NCBI GenBank assembly: GCA_051252075.1
Contig: JBPOFU010000007.1
Span: 1 to 64,000 of the forward strand
From: Oceanococcus sp051252075
Lineage (GTDB): Bacteria; Pseudomonadota; Gammaproteobacteria; Nevskiales; Oceanococcaceae
Length of the DNA: 64,000 nucleotides
Reading direction: 5' to 3'
Shown here: positions 43,930 through 52,701 of the stretch, in pieces
Layout: each line of letters opens with the position of its first letter
Position numbering within the stretch: position 1 is the stretch's first letter
The notes under the pieces: model-generated
The model's input: the letters and a program-made list of their open reading frames with translations, nothing else
What the model was told of the DNA's origin: nothing
The model's database searches: none
Translations under genes and position numbers: made by a program

Positions 43930-46308
43930 TTACATCAACTTGAGAAATTCAGTGAGCGCCGATTTATCTTGCGCACTCAAATCCACACCGAACTGATGGC
44001 CTTTGTTCTCAACCAGGTCATCACACTTTTGGTACAAGGGTTTGTGCGGATCGGAACTGGCGAAATACGCTACCGGGGTGCCCTTCTTCACAGGCAGCTT
44101 GATAAAGCCTTGGCCGTCTTCTCGCGGTGCCAACATGATTTTCTCTGTCGTCAACGTCGTCTTCGGCTCTCGATGAGGCTCATCATTGGGGTTGTCCGAC
44201 ATTAACAATTGACGCATTGCGATGTGGTACTGATCGATCCGCCCTTTTACCGTGTAATCAATTGCGCCGTCCGGCAAATAAGTCAGTTCGCCCACTGCGT
44301 TGTTGTGCAAGAACGGCGCATGCGCCCAAATCGAGAGTAAGGAGATATTGCGGTAATAGCCGGGCCCGCCGGGCCCGATATCCTGGGTGCCAAACTCGCG
44401 ACCACCAAGCAGCGGCACCATGCGATTAAAGCGACGTGGCACGCTACCTGCAGCGGGCCATTTTTGGTAAGTCTCGGACGCGAAGTCCTCCCAAATCTGG
44501 CCTTTGTTGTGATTGTCATGCCGGGCACGGCACGAGTTTGTGCCAATTTCGCCAAAGGGTTCACGATTGTCATTGCCCAGCCAATCTTGGCCAAATTGCC
44601 CATCACGTGCGAATTGAGTTGGTCGCATATGACCGTTTTCATCTTGCGCCATGTATTTGGCTTTAAAGGCTTCCGAATCACGGAAGGCCGGTTCGAACTC
44701 CATCTGCCAGAACTGCTCAGCACCGAAGACATGACCTTCGTAGAATTTCTCTAATGCATCACGGTCGCCGACGATCGCTTCGGGTGGCACGCGGGTGGAA
44801 TGGCAACGAGCACACTCCCGCGCAAATACTTTACGGCCTGCAGGGACTTGTTCCTGATCGATGTAATCGCTGCCTTTCTTGCCATCAATATCCGTGGCAT
44901 TCATCAGGTAGAACGGGCCACCTGCGAGCAAATACATGGTGAGATCAGGCATTTTCGCATCTGCATAATTCCAAGGCTCACACTCCGCAGCACACTGCTT
45001 AACCGACATCGGTTTTTGCGCGGCATCTTCGCCAAAGAATGTGCCTGGAACCGGAAAGTTCGGCACCCAGCATTCTTCTGTACACATGCCGATGTTGATA
45101 TATACACGCAAGAGAGCCAAGCGTTCACCCACCGAATCTTCGCCGCCTTTCAACACATGCATGGTGCCGGCAGTGGAAATTTCACCGGTGAACAGATCTT
45201 TCATTTCATGCTGAAAAATCCGTTTATTCATGAAATCAGTGATGTTGTTCTGGGTGCCGGGATTGTGCATGAAATCATTGGGGTTCAATGAGGTATCCAC
45301 GGTTCCCGGGCGCGCACCGCCGACCGCTTGCACCGAGAAATCATCTCGCGGCAAAGCCGACAAAAATGCCGCTAAAGGTTGGTTGATGTATTGATTGCCG
45401 ATGTGCCCTGTAATGTTTTCCCACTCTGGCTCGTTGGGGTTGGCCGGTGGATCGGTCGGATCAAAAGCGACATGGCATTGCACACAGGGATGGCCGACGC
45501 CAAAACGTCGTTGGTTTTCGATTTCACCTTCTTGAAACGGCGCACTGCGTGGATCAAAAACCACCTCACCGCTGGCATCCCGCTCAGGGTCTTTAAAGTA
45601 TTTCCGATAGCCCAAAACACCCGTTGATTTGGGGTCTTCGCACTTGTCTAACCAGTAGGTGGACGCATCGCCTTGCTCACAATCTGGGTCATTGATCATG
45701 CCCCACTTTGAAAACCGATAAGGCCGGTGTTTGGTGTGCATCCACTCGGCGTAGTGCTGATTTTCCTTGCCTATCGTGCGGGAAAGGTGAATCTCGTTGA
45801 GGTCTTGATTGCCAAAGGTGCCTTTAAACCAGACATCGCGCCCGCGGCGAACCATGGCGCGCATATCGGCTGCTTTTTTGGGATCTTGTTTTTCCAAATC
45901 AGCAAATAAACTATTGGCTATACGGCAGCCTTCCGTGTCGTAACCACTAGGTTGCTCTTGATCGCAAGGCGGCGGTGCCTTTTGTGGAATGGGGGCAAAA
46001 TCCCAGGTGATAGGGCCGTTGCGTTCATGCGTTTCAGGCCCAGTACCTTCGTGCCAAACTTTTTTGGCCGCCAAGGTGTTATAGAAATTCTCGTGGTACC
46101 AGTCTTGTTTTTCCTGGAATTGCGGACTGCCGTGGTAAACACCTGTGATGCGCTCGCGCTCAACCAGATCATCAACGCTAACCGCACGCAAAGTGCGCGT
46201 ATACGACTTACCCGCAGGTTCATTTGCATCAGCTTGCGCTGCAGCGACATGCCCTTCAGCGAAGGCCAAGCACGGCAAAAGAAATAAAACAGCCCCAAAA
46301 CGCTTCAT
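43930..46308 (-). CDS. Very large multi-haem c-type cytochrome, first gene of the operon
   Basis: The ATG ending at 46308 (MKRFGAVLF) has a GGGGAG ribosome binding site and gives 792 residues with a Sec signal peptide cleaved near AFAEG. Two CxxCH sites are clear, HPCVQCHVAF near residue 275 and RECARCHSTR near residue 500. A third place has CRARH (~595), where the second cysteine is absent. The size, wide haem spacing and C-terminal PFLHNNAVGEL region faintly recall the di-haem peroxidase/RoxA-like superfamily. Substrate and reaction are unknown. The gene is upstream of four tightly packed genes and downstream of a gap holding a strong hairpin. Confidence 0.75.
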   Translation of the reverse strand: MKRFGAVLFLLPCLAFAEGHVAAAQADANEPAGKSYTRTLRAVSVDDLVERERITGVYHGSPQFQEKQDWYHENFYNTLAAKKVWHEGTGPETHERNGPITWDFAPIPQKAPPPCDQEQPSGYDTEGCRIANSLFADLEKQDPKKAADMRAMVRRGRDVWFKGTFGNQDLNEIHLSRTIGKENQHYAEWMHTKHRPYRFSKWGMINDPDCEQGDASTYWLDKCEDPKSTGVLGYRKYFKDPERDASGEVVFDPRSAPFQEGEIENQRRFGVGHPCVQCHVAFDPTDPPANPNEPEWENITGHIGNQYINQPLAAFLSALPRDDFSVQAVGGARPGTVDTSLNPNDFMHNPGTQNNITDFMNKRIFQHEMKDLFTGEISTAGTMHVLKGGEDSVGERLALLRVYINIGMCTEECWVPNFPVPGTFFGEDAAQKPMSVKQCAAECEPWNYADAKMPDLTMYLLAGGPFYLMNATDIDGKKGSDYIDQEQVPAGRKVFARECARCHSTRVPPEAIVGDRDALEKFYEGHVFGAEQFWQMEFEPAFRDSEAFKAKYMAQDENGHMRPTQFARDGQFGQDWLGNDNREPFGEIGTNSCRARHDNHNKGQIWEDFASETYQKWPAAGSVPRRFNRMVPLLGGREFGTQDIGPGGPGYYRNISLLSIWAHAPFLHNNAVGELTYLPDGAIDYTVKGRIDQYHIAMRQLLMSDNPNDEPHREPKTTLTTEKIMLAPREDGQGFIKLPVKKGTPVAYFASSDPHKPLYQKCDDLVENKGHQFGVDLSAQDKSALTEFLKLM

Positions 46309-46393
46309 TGTGTTCTCCCCGTCACGCCAGCTTGTTGTCATCCCAAACCTTTAAGCGCGACCAACCATTGAGTGTGCGTTAATTATGCAGGGG

Positions 46394-46429
46394 GAAGCAA
46401 GCGCTACGCTTGTATGTAGCGCTTGCTTC
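46394..46429. terminator. Perfect 14-bp hairpin after the glycine-rich lipoprotein gene
   Basis: GAAGCAAGCGCTAC (46394-46407) and GTAGCGCTTGCTTC (46416-46429) pair fully around an 8-base loop. It starts 15 bases past the stop of the minus-strand lipoprotein gene. No T-run follows on the minus strand, so termination may be weak or the hairpin may protect the mRNA end. Confidence 0.55.
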
Positions 46430-46443
46430 AGTCTTTCAGCTTT

Positions 46444-48585
46444 TTATTGCAACAAGCTGCAATTCGATACACATGAGCCTTCACCAACAATCTGCTGCCC
46501 AGTGAACTCCAAGGTAATGCATTGGCTTGAGGCCGGATCTTGCGAAGTGGGCTGCGAAAATTGCAAAAAGACGCGATGCCCACCCTGACCAAACAACACG
46601 ATGTTTTCCGACTGACTTTGCCAATTGATTGGGCTCTGACCGGTCGAGTCGAACACCAAAGTGTTGTTCCCAGGCAGACCACTAAGCTCGCCTAGCTCGC
46701 TTCCGCTTCCGGGGCCAAAGCTCACAGGGTCATTGGGGAAGCCACAACCCGAATCACACTGATAGCTACCCGCACAGAACTCGGCCAAATCCGGTTCTGG
46801 AGTTGGGGTTGGCTCTGGAGTCGGTTCTGGAGTCGGCTCTGGAGTGGGCTCTGGTGTTGGTTGTGGAGTGGGAACTAGTGTTGGCGTCGGACTCGGGACT
46901 GCACATGGACAATTCGCTGGAGCCGTTGGATTATTCACCGTTCCAGGCGTGGAATCACCTTTGAACGCTTCGCCCAAGCCGTTTGCGCCACCCACCGCTG
47001 GAAAATCACCGCAGTTACCACCGGCACCTGGCGACGCGATTGCATCACCTGGCATGCCCACTGTATCCGCTACGCCACCGGCACCGCCGTTGGATGTTGC
47101 ATTGCCTCCTCTACCGCCATCACCGGCTTCAGGGGTGGGGCAACTGGCTTCATTACCACCGTTACCACCTTGACCACCATTGGCTGTTGCGTCGCCACCA
47201 TCGCCACCAACCACATTCGGGGCATTGCCAGTGAAACCGGTAGCACGAAAGCTTGCTGCACCTCCTAGGCCACCATCAGCAATAGCATGACCGCCACGGG
47301 CGCCGTCTCGATTTGCACCATCGCAATTGTTTCCGCCGCGCGCTGCGGTTGCTACCGCCAAACCACCATCACCGCCACGATAGTCCGCAAAACTGACATT
47401 TTCCAAACCATCAACGCCGCGAACTGTTAAAGCTTTCTTAGCGTCGCCGCCCTGCCCCCCAGTCGCTTGAGCACGACCGCCGACAGTGGGATCACATTGA
47501 TCCGCCCCAGCCGTTGAATTCGCAGTTGCTCCACCACCTAGACCGCCATCCCCCGGAACAATCGTCAAACTGGCTTGGGTGATGTCTATAGCGCCACCAG
47601 CCTGAATTTTGAGACTACCAGATTGACCACCTTGACCACCGCTTGCCGTAGCATTTCTACCTACAGCGATAGCGTCCTGACCTGGACCGCCATCCATTAG
47701 ACGAAGCGTCGTATCGGCCGTAATGCGCACGTCTCCCGCCGAACGAATGTTTAAGCTCAAACCGCTTTTTCCGTTCTTGCCTGCAACGGTTTTACTTTGG
47801 GTTGGTTCAGTTGCTACATCTTCACTTATGTCTTGCGGCAACCATTCTGGAGGACTGAGATCCAAACCATCAATTTCCAAATCACAACTGGTCCAAACGG
47901 CTACAACAACAGATTGGTTATTTTGTTGCTCGATACCGCTGCCTTGCAATTGGCCGGAAATACGGTTGCTCGCTGCCGAATCACACTCTCGCGCCTTCGC
48001 AGTGACAATTTTTGCTCCTGCTGCCGCACGCTTTGCAGCGTCGGGTTGTTGAAGGTCGGCAGGGGCCTGAATAACGGGGCTGCTGCCGTCATCCATGCTC
48101 AAATCTTCTAAATAGTCAGCAACTGTAAGAATCTGCGCTTCATCGTCGACGATGATGACACTCCCATCGACGGATGGAGAAAAGCCTTGGGAGATATTAA
48201 AGGAACCATCGGTCACAAAAGTGAAATCGACTGGCTCTGCACCACCGAGCTTCGCACTCTTTGTGCTGCTTGAGCTCGACAGCAAATTGCAACCCAGGTT
48301 GATGTTGCCTGCAACCTTCACAAAAAAGCTGCTAACTCCGGGCTGCAATTGAACTATCCCCTGACAATCAAATTGCTGAGCAACTTCTATGGAAACCTTG
48401 CCATCATTATCGCTATCCTCAACGAGCAACTTATCATCGATGCCTAATTTCAATTCTGCGAAGCTAGCGCCATCGGTCACGGTTTTCGTTGTACTTGCAT
48501 TTCCACCGCCACTGCCACCGCTAGAACAAGCTGTAACCCCTAACGCGCAATTCAAAACCAGTATGGGTAGTAATTTGATATTCAT
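46444..48585 (-). CDS. Large glycine-rich lipoprotein with Thr-Pro-Glu-Pro linker
   Basis: The 713-residue product has a lipobox (GVTAC, cysteine at residue 20) and a Ser/Gly linker. An acidic VEDSDNDGKVSIE loop that could bind calcium comes next, followed by a long Gly/Ala/Asn-rich region (~residues 290-560) with recurring GGDGG, GGQGG and ATANGG motifs. A (TPEP)n linker follows near 590-620, and then a compact C-terminal domain with several cysteines (FCAGSYQCDSGCGFPND; NCSLLQ at the end). The pattern suggests a surface-anchored parallel beta-type protein. The family is not recognised and the function is unknown. Confidence 0.75.
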   Translation of the reverse strand: MNIKLLPILVLNCALGVTACSSGGSGGGNASTTKTVTDGASFAELKLGIDDKLLVEDSDNDGKVSIEVAQQFDCQGIVQLQPGVSSFFVKVAGNINLGCNLLSSSSSTKSAKLGGAEPVDFTFVTDGSFNISQGFSPSVDGSVIIVDDEAQILTVADYLEDLSMDDGSSPVIQAPADLQQPDAAKRAAAGAKIVTAKARECDSAASNRISGQLQGSGIEQQNNQSVVVAVWTSCDLEIDGLDLSPPEWLPQDISEDVATEPTQSKTVAGKNGKSGLSLNIRSAGDVRITADTTLRLMDGGPGQDAIAVGRNATASGGQGGQSGSLKIQAGGAIDITQASLTIVPGDGGLGGGATANSTAGADQCDPTVGGRAQATGGQGGDAKKALTVRGVDGLENVSFADYRGGDGGLAVATAARGGNNCDGANRDGARGGHAIADGGLGGAASFRATGFTGNAPNVVGGDGGDATANGGQGGNGGNEASCPTPEAGDGGRGGNATSNGGAGGVADTVGMPGDAIASPGAGGNCGDFPAVGGANGLGEAFKGDSTPGTVNNPTAPANCPCAVPSPTPTLVPTPQPTPEPTPEPTPEPTPEPTPTPEPDLAEFCAGSYQCDSGCGFPNDPVSFGPGSGSELGELSGLPGNNTLVFDSTGQSPINWQSQSENIVLFGQGGHRVFLQFSQPTSQDPASSQCITLEFTGQQIVGEGSCVSNCSLLQ
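46793..46870 (-). repeat. 12-bp tandem repeat encoding Thr-Pro-Glu-Pro
   Basis: Six copies of a 12-bp unit (plus-strand form ggctctggagtc) and one half unit lie in frame in the lipoprotein gene. The array could change length by slippage without breaking the frame. Confidence 0.85.
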
Positions 48586-48783
48586 AACGGCGGTTCCTGA
48601 AAAACTAAAATTAACAATCTACGCCGCTAATTGATTGCGTTCAACAAGGGGAAAAACGCACAGCACATAACTAGCACCGTTCAGCGCACTAAATCTGTTG
48701 GATCGCGAAACAGTCAGCCTGCCTTTGTGCTTTTGATCAAAATCAGGATTCTCAGCTGCGACTACCGTTACAATAGCCCCCTC

Positions 48784-48860
48784 GCGCCCTTAGCTCAGCT
48801 GGATAGAGCAACGGCCTTCTAAGCCGTAGGTCACTGGTTCGAATCCAGTAGGGCGCACCA
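48784..48860 (+). tRNA. tRNA-Arg (anticodon TCT)
   Basis: A 77-base cloverleaf has acceptor stem GCGCCCT/AGGGCGC, D-arm AGCTCAGCTGGATAGAGC, anticodon loop around TCT (CTTCTAA), T-arm GGTTCGAATCC and encoded CCA. A likely -10 box, TACAAT, lies at 48769-48774. It decodes the AGA arginine codon. No integrase gene or second copy of its 3' end was noticed in the window. Confidence 0.97.
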
Positions 48861-48892
48861 ACTATTTTCTTCGCGCGTTATTTATAACCATC

Positions 48893-49672
48893 ATGCGCAG
48901 TGATCCCATTGCCCTTTTTTGCCAACGCCATTACGCATGGCGAAGCGCGTGGCGCTTGAATCAACGAGCGATAGGCTGGGATTTATGGCGCGCGGGGTTC
49001 AATGTGATGTTTGCGCCGGTTTGGTTGCTAGCGCAAATCGGAGCCGGACTGCTAAAAGCCGCTGGATTACAGCGTGGCGCTAAAGTTCTACTCAAGATTC
49101 CAATCGGTTTGCGAACCAATCTGCACCGTTCGCTAGAACTCGCCTTACTGACTGAACTGGTCAGTCTTCCCAGTGATGCGTCGGCAAACCATCGCATCAC
49201 CATTGATCGGGCCATTCAACATTATTTAGCAACGCGCGCTGCCACCGCAGAAATCGCGGCGAGTCTTGTAGCCTTGTTGATCGGAGGTTTGCTATTTGAT
49301 GCCCTCACCCCCGGTGGCATTGGACTCGGATTGGAAATCGCTGAAGCTATGAATTGGCAGCTTGCGATTTCCCATTTTTGGGCCGGGGAATGGCTAGGCC
49401 AGCTTTGGTTTGGCTGGTTTCCACCGCAAACAGCCACGTGGTTGATTACGCTGTGCGTGCTGGGTGCCTTTATCGCACTTGCCGTGCTGGCATCGCTATC
49501 CGGGTGCATAACTGATCCGCTGCAAACCAGCCTAGGCTTGCATCAGCGCCGCTTACGGCGCTGGCAAACCCGATTACAACAGGCGCTCGATGATCAAACT
49601 GAAGCCAAGAACCGTTCACCTGAGCCACTCATGGCACGCGTTTTCGACGCAATGGATTGGCTGCGCTTCTAA
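48893..49672 (+). CDS. Conserved membrane protein of unknown function
   Basis: The 259-residue product begins with a basic, amphipathic stretch (FCQRHYAWRSAWRLNQRAIGWDL). A hydrophobic segment (AGFNVMFAPVWLLAQIGAGLL) follows, then a soluble helical region and two further membrane helices (AEIAASLVALLIGGLLFDAL; LITLCVLGAFIALAVLASLSG), ending in a basic coiled region. The opening pattern resembles a proteobacterial DUF family (possibly DUF6635), which I recall only loosely. It starts 32 bases after tRNA-Arg and is convergent with the reductase gene 15 bases away. Confidence 0.7.
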   Translation: MRSDPIALFCQRHYAWRSAWRLNQRAIGWDLWRAGFNVMFAPVWLLAQIGAGLLKAAGLQRGAKVLLKIPIGLRTNLHRSLELALLTELVSLPSDASANHRITIDRAIQHYLATRAATAEIAASLVALLIGGLLFDALTPGGIGLGLEIAEAMNWQLAISHFWAGEWLGQLWFGWFPPQTATWLITLCVLGAFIALAVLASLSGCITDPLQTSLGLHQRRLRRWQTRLQQALDDQTEAKNRSPEPLMARVFDAMDWLRF

Positions 49673-49687
49673 GCCCAATTCGCGTCC

Positions 49688-50746
49688 TTATTTGGCTCGT
49701 ACAACGCCGTCATCTATGAGCTGCTGAAAGAACTCCTCTATCGATGCAACCGCAGGGCGAAACTCCATTTGCAGATCCTGCCGGGTATAGCTGTTGTCAA
49801 ACCTTAAGGGATAGCCCACATTTTTCGCCACAAATTGGCGTGTAATGCCGCTAAACGGGCCCGCCAACCAAACCATGAATTTAGGCAATTCCTTGCGCGG
49901 GAAAGGGTAGCCACGGCCAAATTTTTCGCGTAACACTTGTCCCATGCCCAACATCGTCATGGACTCACTGACACAAATATGACGCCCACTGGCCTCTGCT
50001 CTAAAACCTGCAAGTAGGTGTGCTTTGGCCACATCACGCACATCCACCAAGCCAAACTCCAGCGCAGGCGCGCCCATTTTGAGACTGCCATTAAAAAACT
50101 GCTTCATGGTGTCGAAGCTGCCAGACGCACTGGCGGTGGTGAGTGATGGTCCCAACACCAGGCCCGGATTAATCGTGAGCAAATCCCAACGCGACTGGGC
50201 TTTAACCAAGTCCCAAGCCACGCGCTCCGCCGCCACTTTGGAGTAATTGTACGGCTGGTGGTCAACACTGCTGGTCGCATTCCAGTGTTCTTCGGTAAAG
50301 ATCCCGTTGGCGGTGTCCTGCATATCGACCGCATCACCGTAAATACCGACCACACTGGATGTCAGCACGACCCGCTTTACGCTGGCGCAGCGATTCACAG
50401 CGTCCAGCACGTTGCGTGTGCCCTGCACTGCCGGATCAACCAACTCACGCTTGGGGTCGGTGATACCCATAATCACAAAGGGTGATGCGGTGTGCATGAC
50501 CAATTCACAGCCGGCCATGGCCTGATCATAATCGCCGTCACTCAATAAGTCGGCCTTGAACAGTTTCAAGCTTCCCGGCGCTTCCTGCGCCAATTTAAGC
50601 AAGTGCCCGACTTTGTTTTGATCTTCTGGATTACGCACCGTGGCGTGCACAGTGAGGCCATCGTCCAGCAGATATTTCACCACCCAAGAGGCAATATAGC
50701 CATTGGCGCCAGTCACTAGAACCGGTCTGCTTTTGTCGATATTCAT
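49688..50746 (-). CDS. NAD(P)-dependent epimerase/reductase (dihydroflavonol-4-reductase-like)
   Basis: The 352-residue extended short-chain dehydrogenase has the dinucleotide motif VTGANGYIASWVVKYLL, the catalytic YNYSKVAAE (YxxxK) and LTSSVVGIYG. The overall pattern (HTASPF; INPGLVLGP) matches the dihydroflavonol reductase/cinnamoyl-CoA-reductase-like group; in bacteria these reduce aldehydes or ketones of various kinds. It is 28 bases after the flavin disulfide-reductase gene on the same strand, so they may be cotranscribed. Substrate unknown. Confidence 0.85.
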   Translation of the reverse strand: MNIDKSRPVLVTGANGYIASWVVKYLLDDGLTVHATVRNPEDQNKVGHLLKLAQEAPGSLKLFKADLLSDGDYDQAMAGCELVMHTASPFVIMGITDPKRELVDPAVQGTRNVLDAVNRCASVKRVVLTSSVVGIYGDAVDMQDTANGIFTEEHWNATSSVDHQPYNYSKVAAERVAWDLVKAQSRWDLLTINPGLVLGPSLTTASASGSFDTMKQFFNGSLKMGAPALEFGLVDVRDVAKAHLLAGFRAEASGRHICVSESMTMLGMGQVLREKFGRGYPFPRKELPKFMVWLAGPFSGITRQFVAKNVGYPLRFDNSYTRQDLQMEFRPAVASIEEFFQQLIDDGVVRAK

Positions 50747-50774
50747 AGAAATTTACTCTCTGTAATGTGCGGTT

Positions 50775-52235
50775 CTAGTTGAACGTGACACTCTGTAATG
50801 GAGGCTGTGGACCGTGACCCAAGTTGGCGTGCAAATCTCGCAATGCGGTTCTTAAGCCCTCTTCAATCACCGGATGATAAAACGGCATCTCCAATACTTG
50901 AGTTGTGGTCATCTGAGCTTGAATCGCCCAAGCCAATAAATGGGCCAAATGTTCATTCGCCGGGCCAATCATTTCCGCCCCCAACAAACGGCCTGTACCG
51001 CGTTCACCGTAGACATGCAACAAGCCTTTGTTGACCAACATAACCCGTGAACGCCCTTGATTTTCAAAACTCACTTCCCCAACCGCGAAATCAACACCAG
51101 TGGCGATCAATTGAGCATGGGATTGCCCGGCAAATGCCACGTTGGGATCTGAAAACACGACAGCTAACGGCGTTCTGCGTATGCGCTTAATCTCGGCTGG
51201 GAAATGGGCCGCGTTCTCTCCCGCCAATCGCCCTTCATCCGCCGCTTCATGCAGTAGCGGTAAAACGCCAATCACGTCTCCTGCAATAAAAATGTGACTA
51301 CTCCCCGCTTGCATGGTCTGGGGATCAAACACGGGAACACCACCCGCATCCAATTCCAGCGCGCTGTTTTTCAATACCATCTTGTCTGTATTGGACACTC
51401 GACCGGTAGCAGCCAGCACGTACTCGAATGATTCGCTTTCAAGTGCGCCATCACCATCTCGCCAACTCACCTGCACTGCGTCAGCTGTTTTTTCGACCAA
51501 GACATCTTTGGTATCACGAGAATAGGGCAACTCACCGGCGAACAAATCTCCCGCATAGTCGCGCACCACAGGGTCAGTCAAGCCGCCGATACGACCACCG
51601 CGACCAAATAGGCGCACACGCACTCCAAGACGGTGCAAGGCTTGGCCTAACTCCAATCCAATCACGCCTGTACCGAATACGGCAACGGATTTGGGTAAAT
51701 CCTGCCAATAGAACACGTCATCATTGACGATCAATCGGTCTCCGGCAGGTTTAAGTGTGTCAGGAATCATGGGCCGTGATCCCGCTGCAATAATGATGCG
51801 CTGCGCACGCACGCGCTCAATATCGGTAGCGGGAGCGTGCTCAGGATCTGCTGGGCTCAAACGCAAGGTATGAGCATCTTCAAATTGGGCATAGGCGCGA
51901 ATGATGTGTTCCGGCTTAAAGCTGTCGACAGACTCCAGCACGAAACCTACAAAGCGATCACGCTCTTCGCGAACACGTTGCATCAATTTCACACCATCAA
52001 CTGCGCCAACATCACTGCTCATGCCGAAGGCTGGAAAAGCCTGCAGTCGATGGCGCGCTTCTGCTGGTGCGATCAGCAATTTAGATGGCATGCAGCCAAC
52101 GCGTGCACAAGTTGTGCCGAAGGGGCCTCCCTCGATTAAAGCGACACTGTTGGTAAGCTTGGTTACTTCTCGATAGGCCGCCATTCCTGCTGTACCACCA
52201 CCGATGATGGCCACGTCTACGACACGCTCTTTCAT
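50775..52235 (-). CDS. Dihydrolipoamide-dehydrogenase-like pyridine nucleotide-disulfide oxidoreductase
   Basis: From the ATG ending at 52235 (MKERVVDVAI) the 486-residue protein has the FAD motif IIGGGTAGMAAY, the redox-active CxxxxC in TTCARVGCMPSK and the NAD motif VFGTGVIGLELGQ. The second FAD motif is SSHIFIAGDVIG, and the C-terminal partner-subunit region has HPVIEEG. It is not near any 2-oxoacid dehydrogenase genes, so it is probably an orphan reductase rather than an E3 component. A 14-bp palindrome lies 59 bases upstream. Confidence 0.85.
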   Translation of the reverse strand: MKERVVDVAIIGGGTAGMAAYREVTKLTNSVALIEGGPFGTTCARVGCMPSKLLIAPAEARHRLQAFPAFGMSSDVGAVDGVKLMQRVREERDRFVGFVLESVDSFKPEHIIRAYAQFEDAHTLRLSPADPEHAPATDIERVRAQRIIIAAGSRPMIPDTLKPAGDRLIVNDDVFYWQDLPKSVAVFGTGVIGLELGQALHRLGVRVRLFGRGGRIGGLTDPVVRDYAGDLFAGELPYSRDTKDVLVEKTADAVQVSWRDGDGALESESFEYVLAATGRVSNTDKMVLKNSALELDAGGVPVFDPQTMQAGSSHIFIAGDVIGVLPLLHEAADEGRLAGENAAHFPAEIKRIRRTPLAVVFSDPNVAFAGQSHAQLIATGVDFAVGEVSFENQGRSRVMLVNKGLLHVYGERGTGRLLGAEMIGPANEHLAHLLAWAIQAQMTTTQVLEMPFYHPVIEEGLRTALRDLHANLGHGPQPPLQSVTFN

Positions 52236-52293
52236 ACTGCAAAGCCCTATGTTGAAAGGTCGCAAAGACTACCATTGCGCGGCCACGCCACTG

Positions 52294-52307
52294 AACATGC
52301 GCATGTT
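52294..52307. promoter_or_regulatory. Perfect palindrome upstream of the flavin oxidoreductase gene
   Basis: AACATGCGCATGTT is fully self-complementary over 14 bases and lies between tRNA-Pro and the oxidoreductase, about 60 bases before the latter's start. It could be a dimeric repressor site; no regulator gene is adjacent. Confidence 0.35.
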
Positions 52308-52451
52308 TAACTTATTTACTAATAACCATTCAAAGCCGCATGTAAGTTTTTTATTCTGAGCTTTTCCTTGTCTTTTCAAGCAAAAAGCAGCGTCAAACAA
52401 GAGAAAACCGGGGTGCGAATACAACTATCATTGGAATATGCTCAATAGGCA

Positions 52452-52481
52452 TTGAACTTCACCAGCAAAAAGGCGTAATAT
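52452..52481 (+). promoter_or_regulatory. Sigma-70 promoter of tRNA-Pro
   Basis: TTGAAC and TAATAT are 18 bases apart and end 11 bases before the tRNA. A GC-rich discriminator (GCGCGCCC) follows, which is common for stringently controlled stable-RNA promoters. Confidence 0.7.
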
Positions 52482-52492
52482 GCGCGCCCAGT

Positions 52493-52569
52493 CGGGGCAT
52501 AGCGCAGCCTGGTAGCGCATCTGCTTTGGGAGCAGAGGGTCGGGAGTTCGAATCTCTCTGCCCCGACCA
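52493..52569 (+). tRNA. tRNA-Pro (anticodon TGG)
   Basis: The 77-base cloverleaf has acceptor stem CGGGGCA/TGCCCCG, the D-arm region AGCGCAGCCTGGTAGCGC, anticodon TGG in the loop TTTGGGA, T-arm GAGTTCGAATCTC and encoded CCA. It reads CCA and related proline codons. No clear hairpin terminator follows. Confidence 0.97.
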
Positions 52570-52701
52570 TTTCATATCTTGTTTTCGCTAAGACGTCTCT
52601 TTAAAAGATCGACGCAAAGTGCAAGCATAATTCGTCAGCATGATGACTCAGCGCAGTGCCACTTGGCCGCGCCGATTGAATTCAGCTTCGTTGCATTCGA
52701 T

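Noticed and set aside
43930..46308. Naming the large cytochrome a rubber oxygenase (RoxA)
   Set aside because: Size and haem spacing are only loosely similar and no diagnostic RoxA residues could be confirmed by eye.
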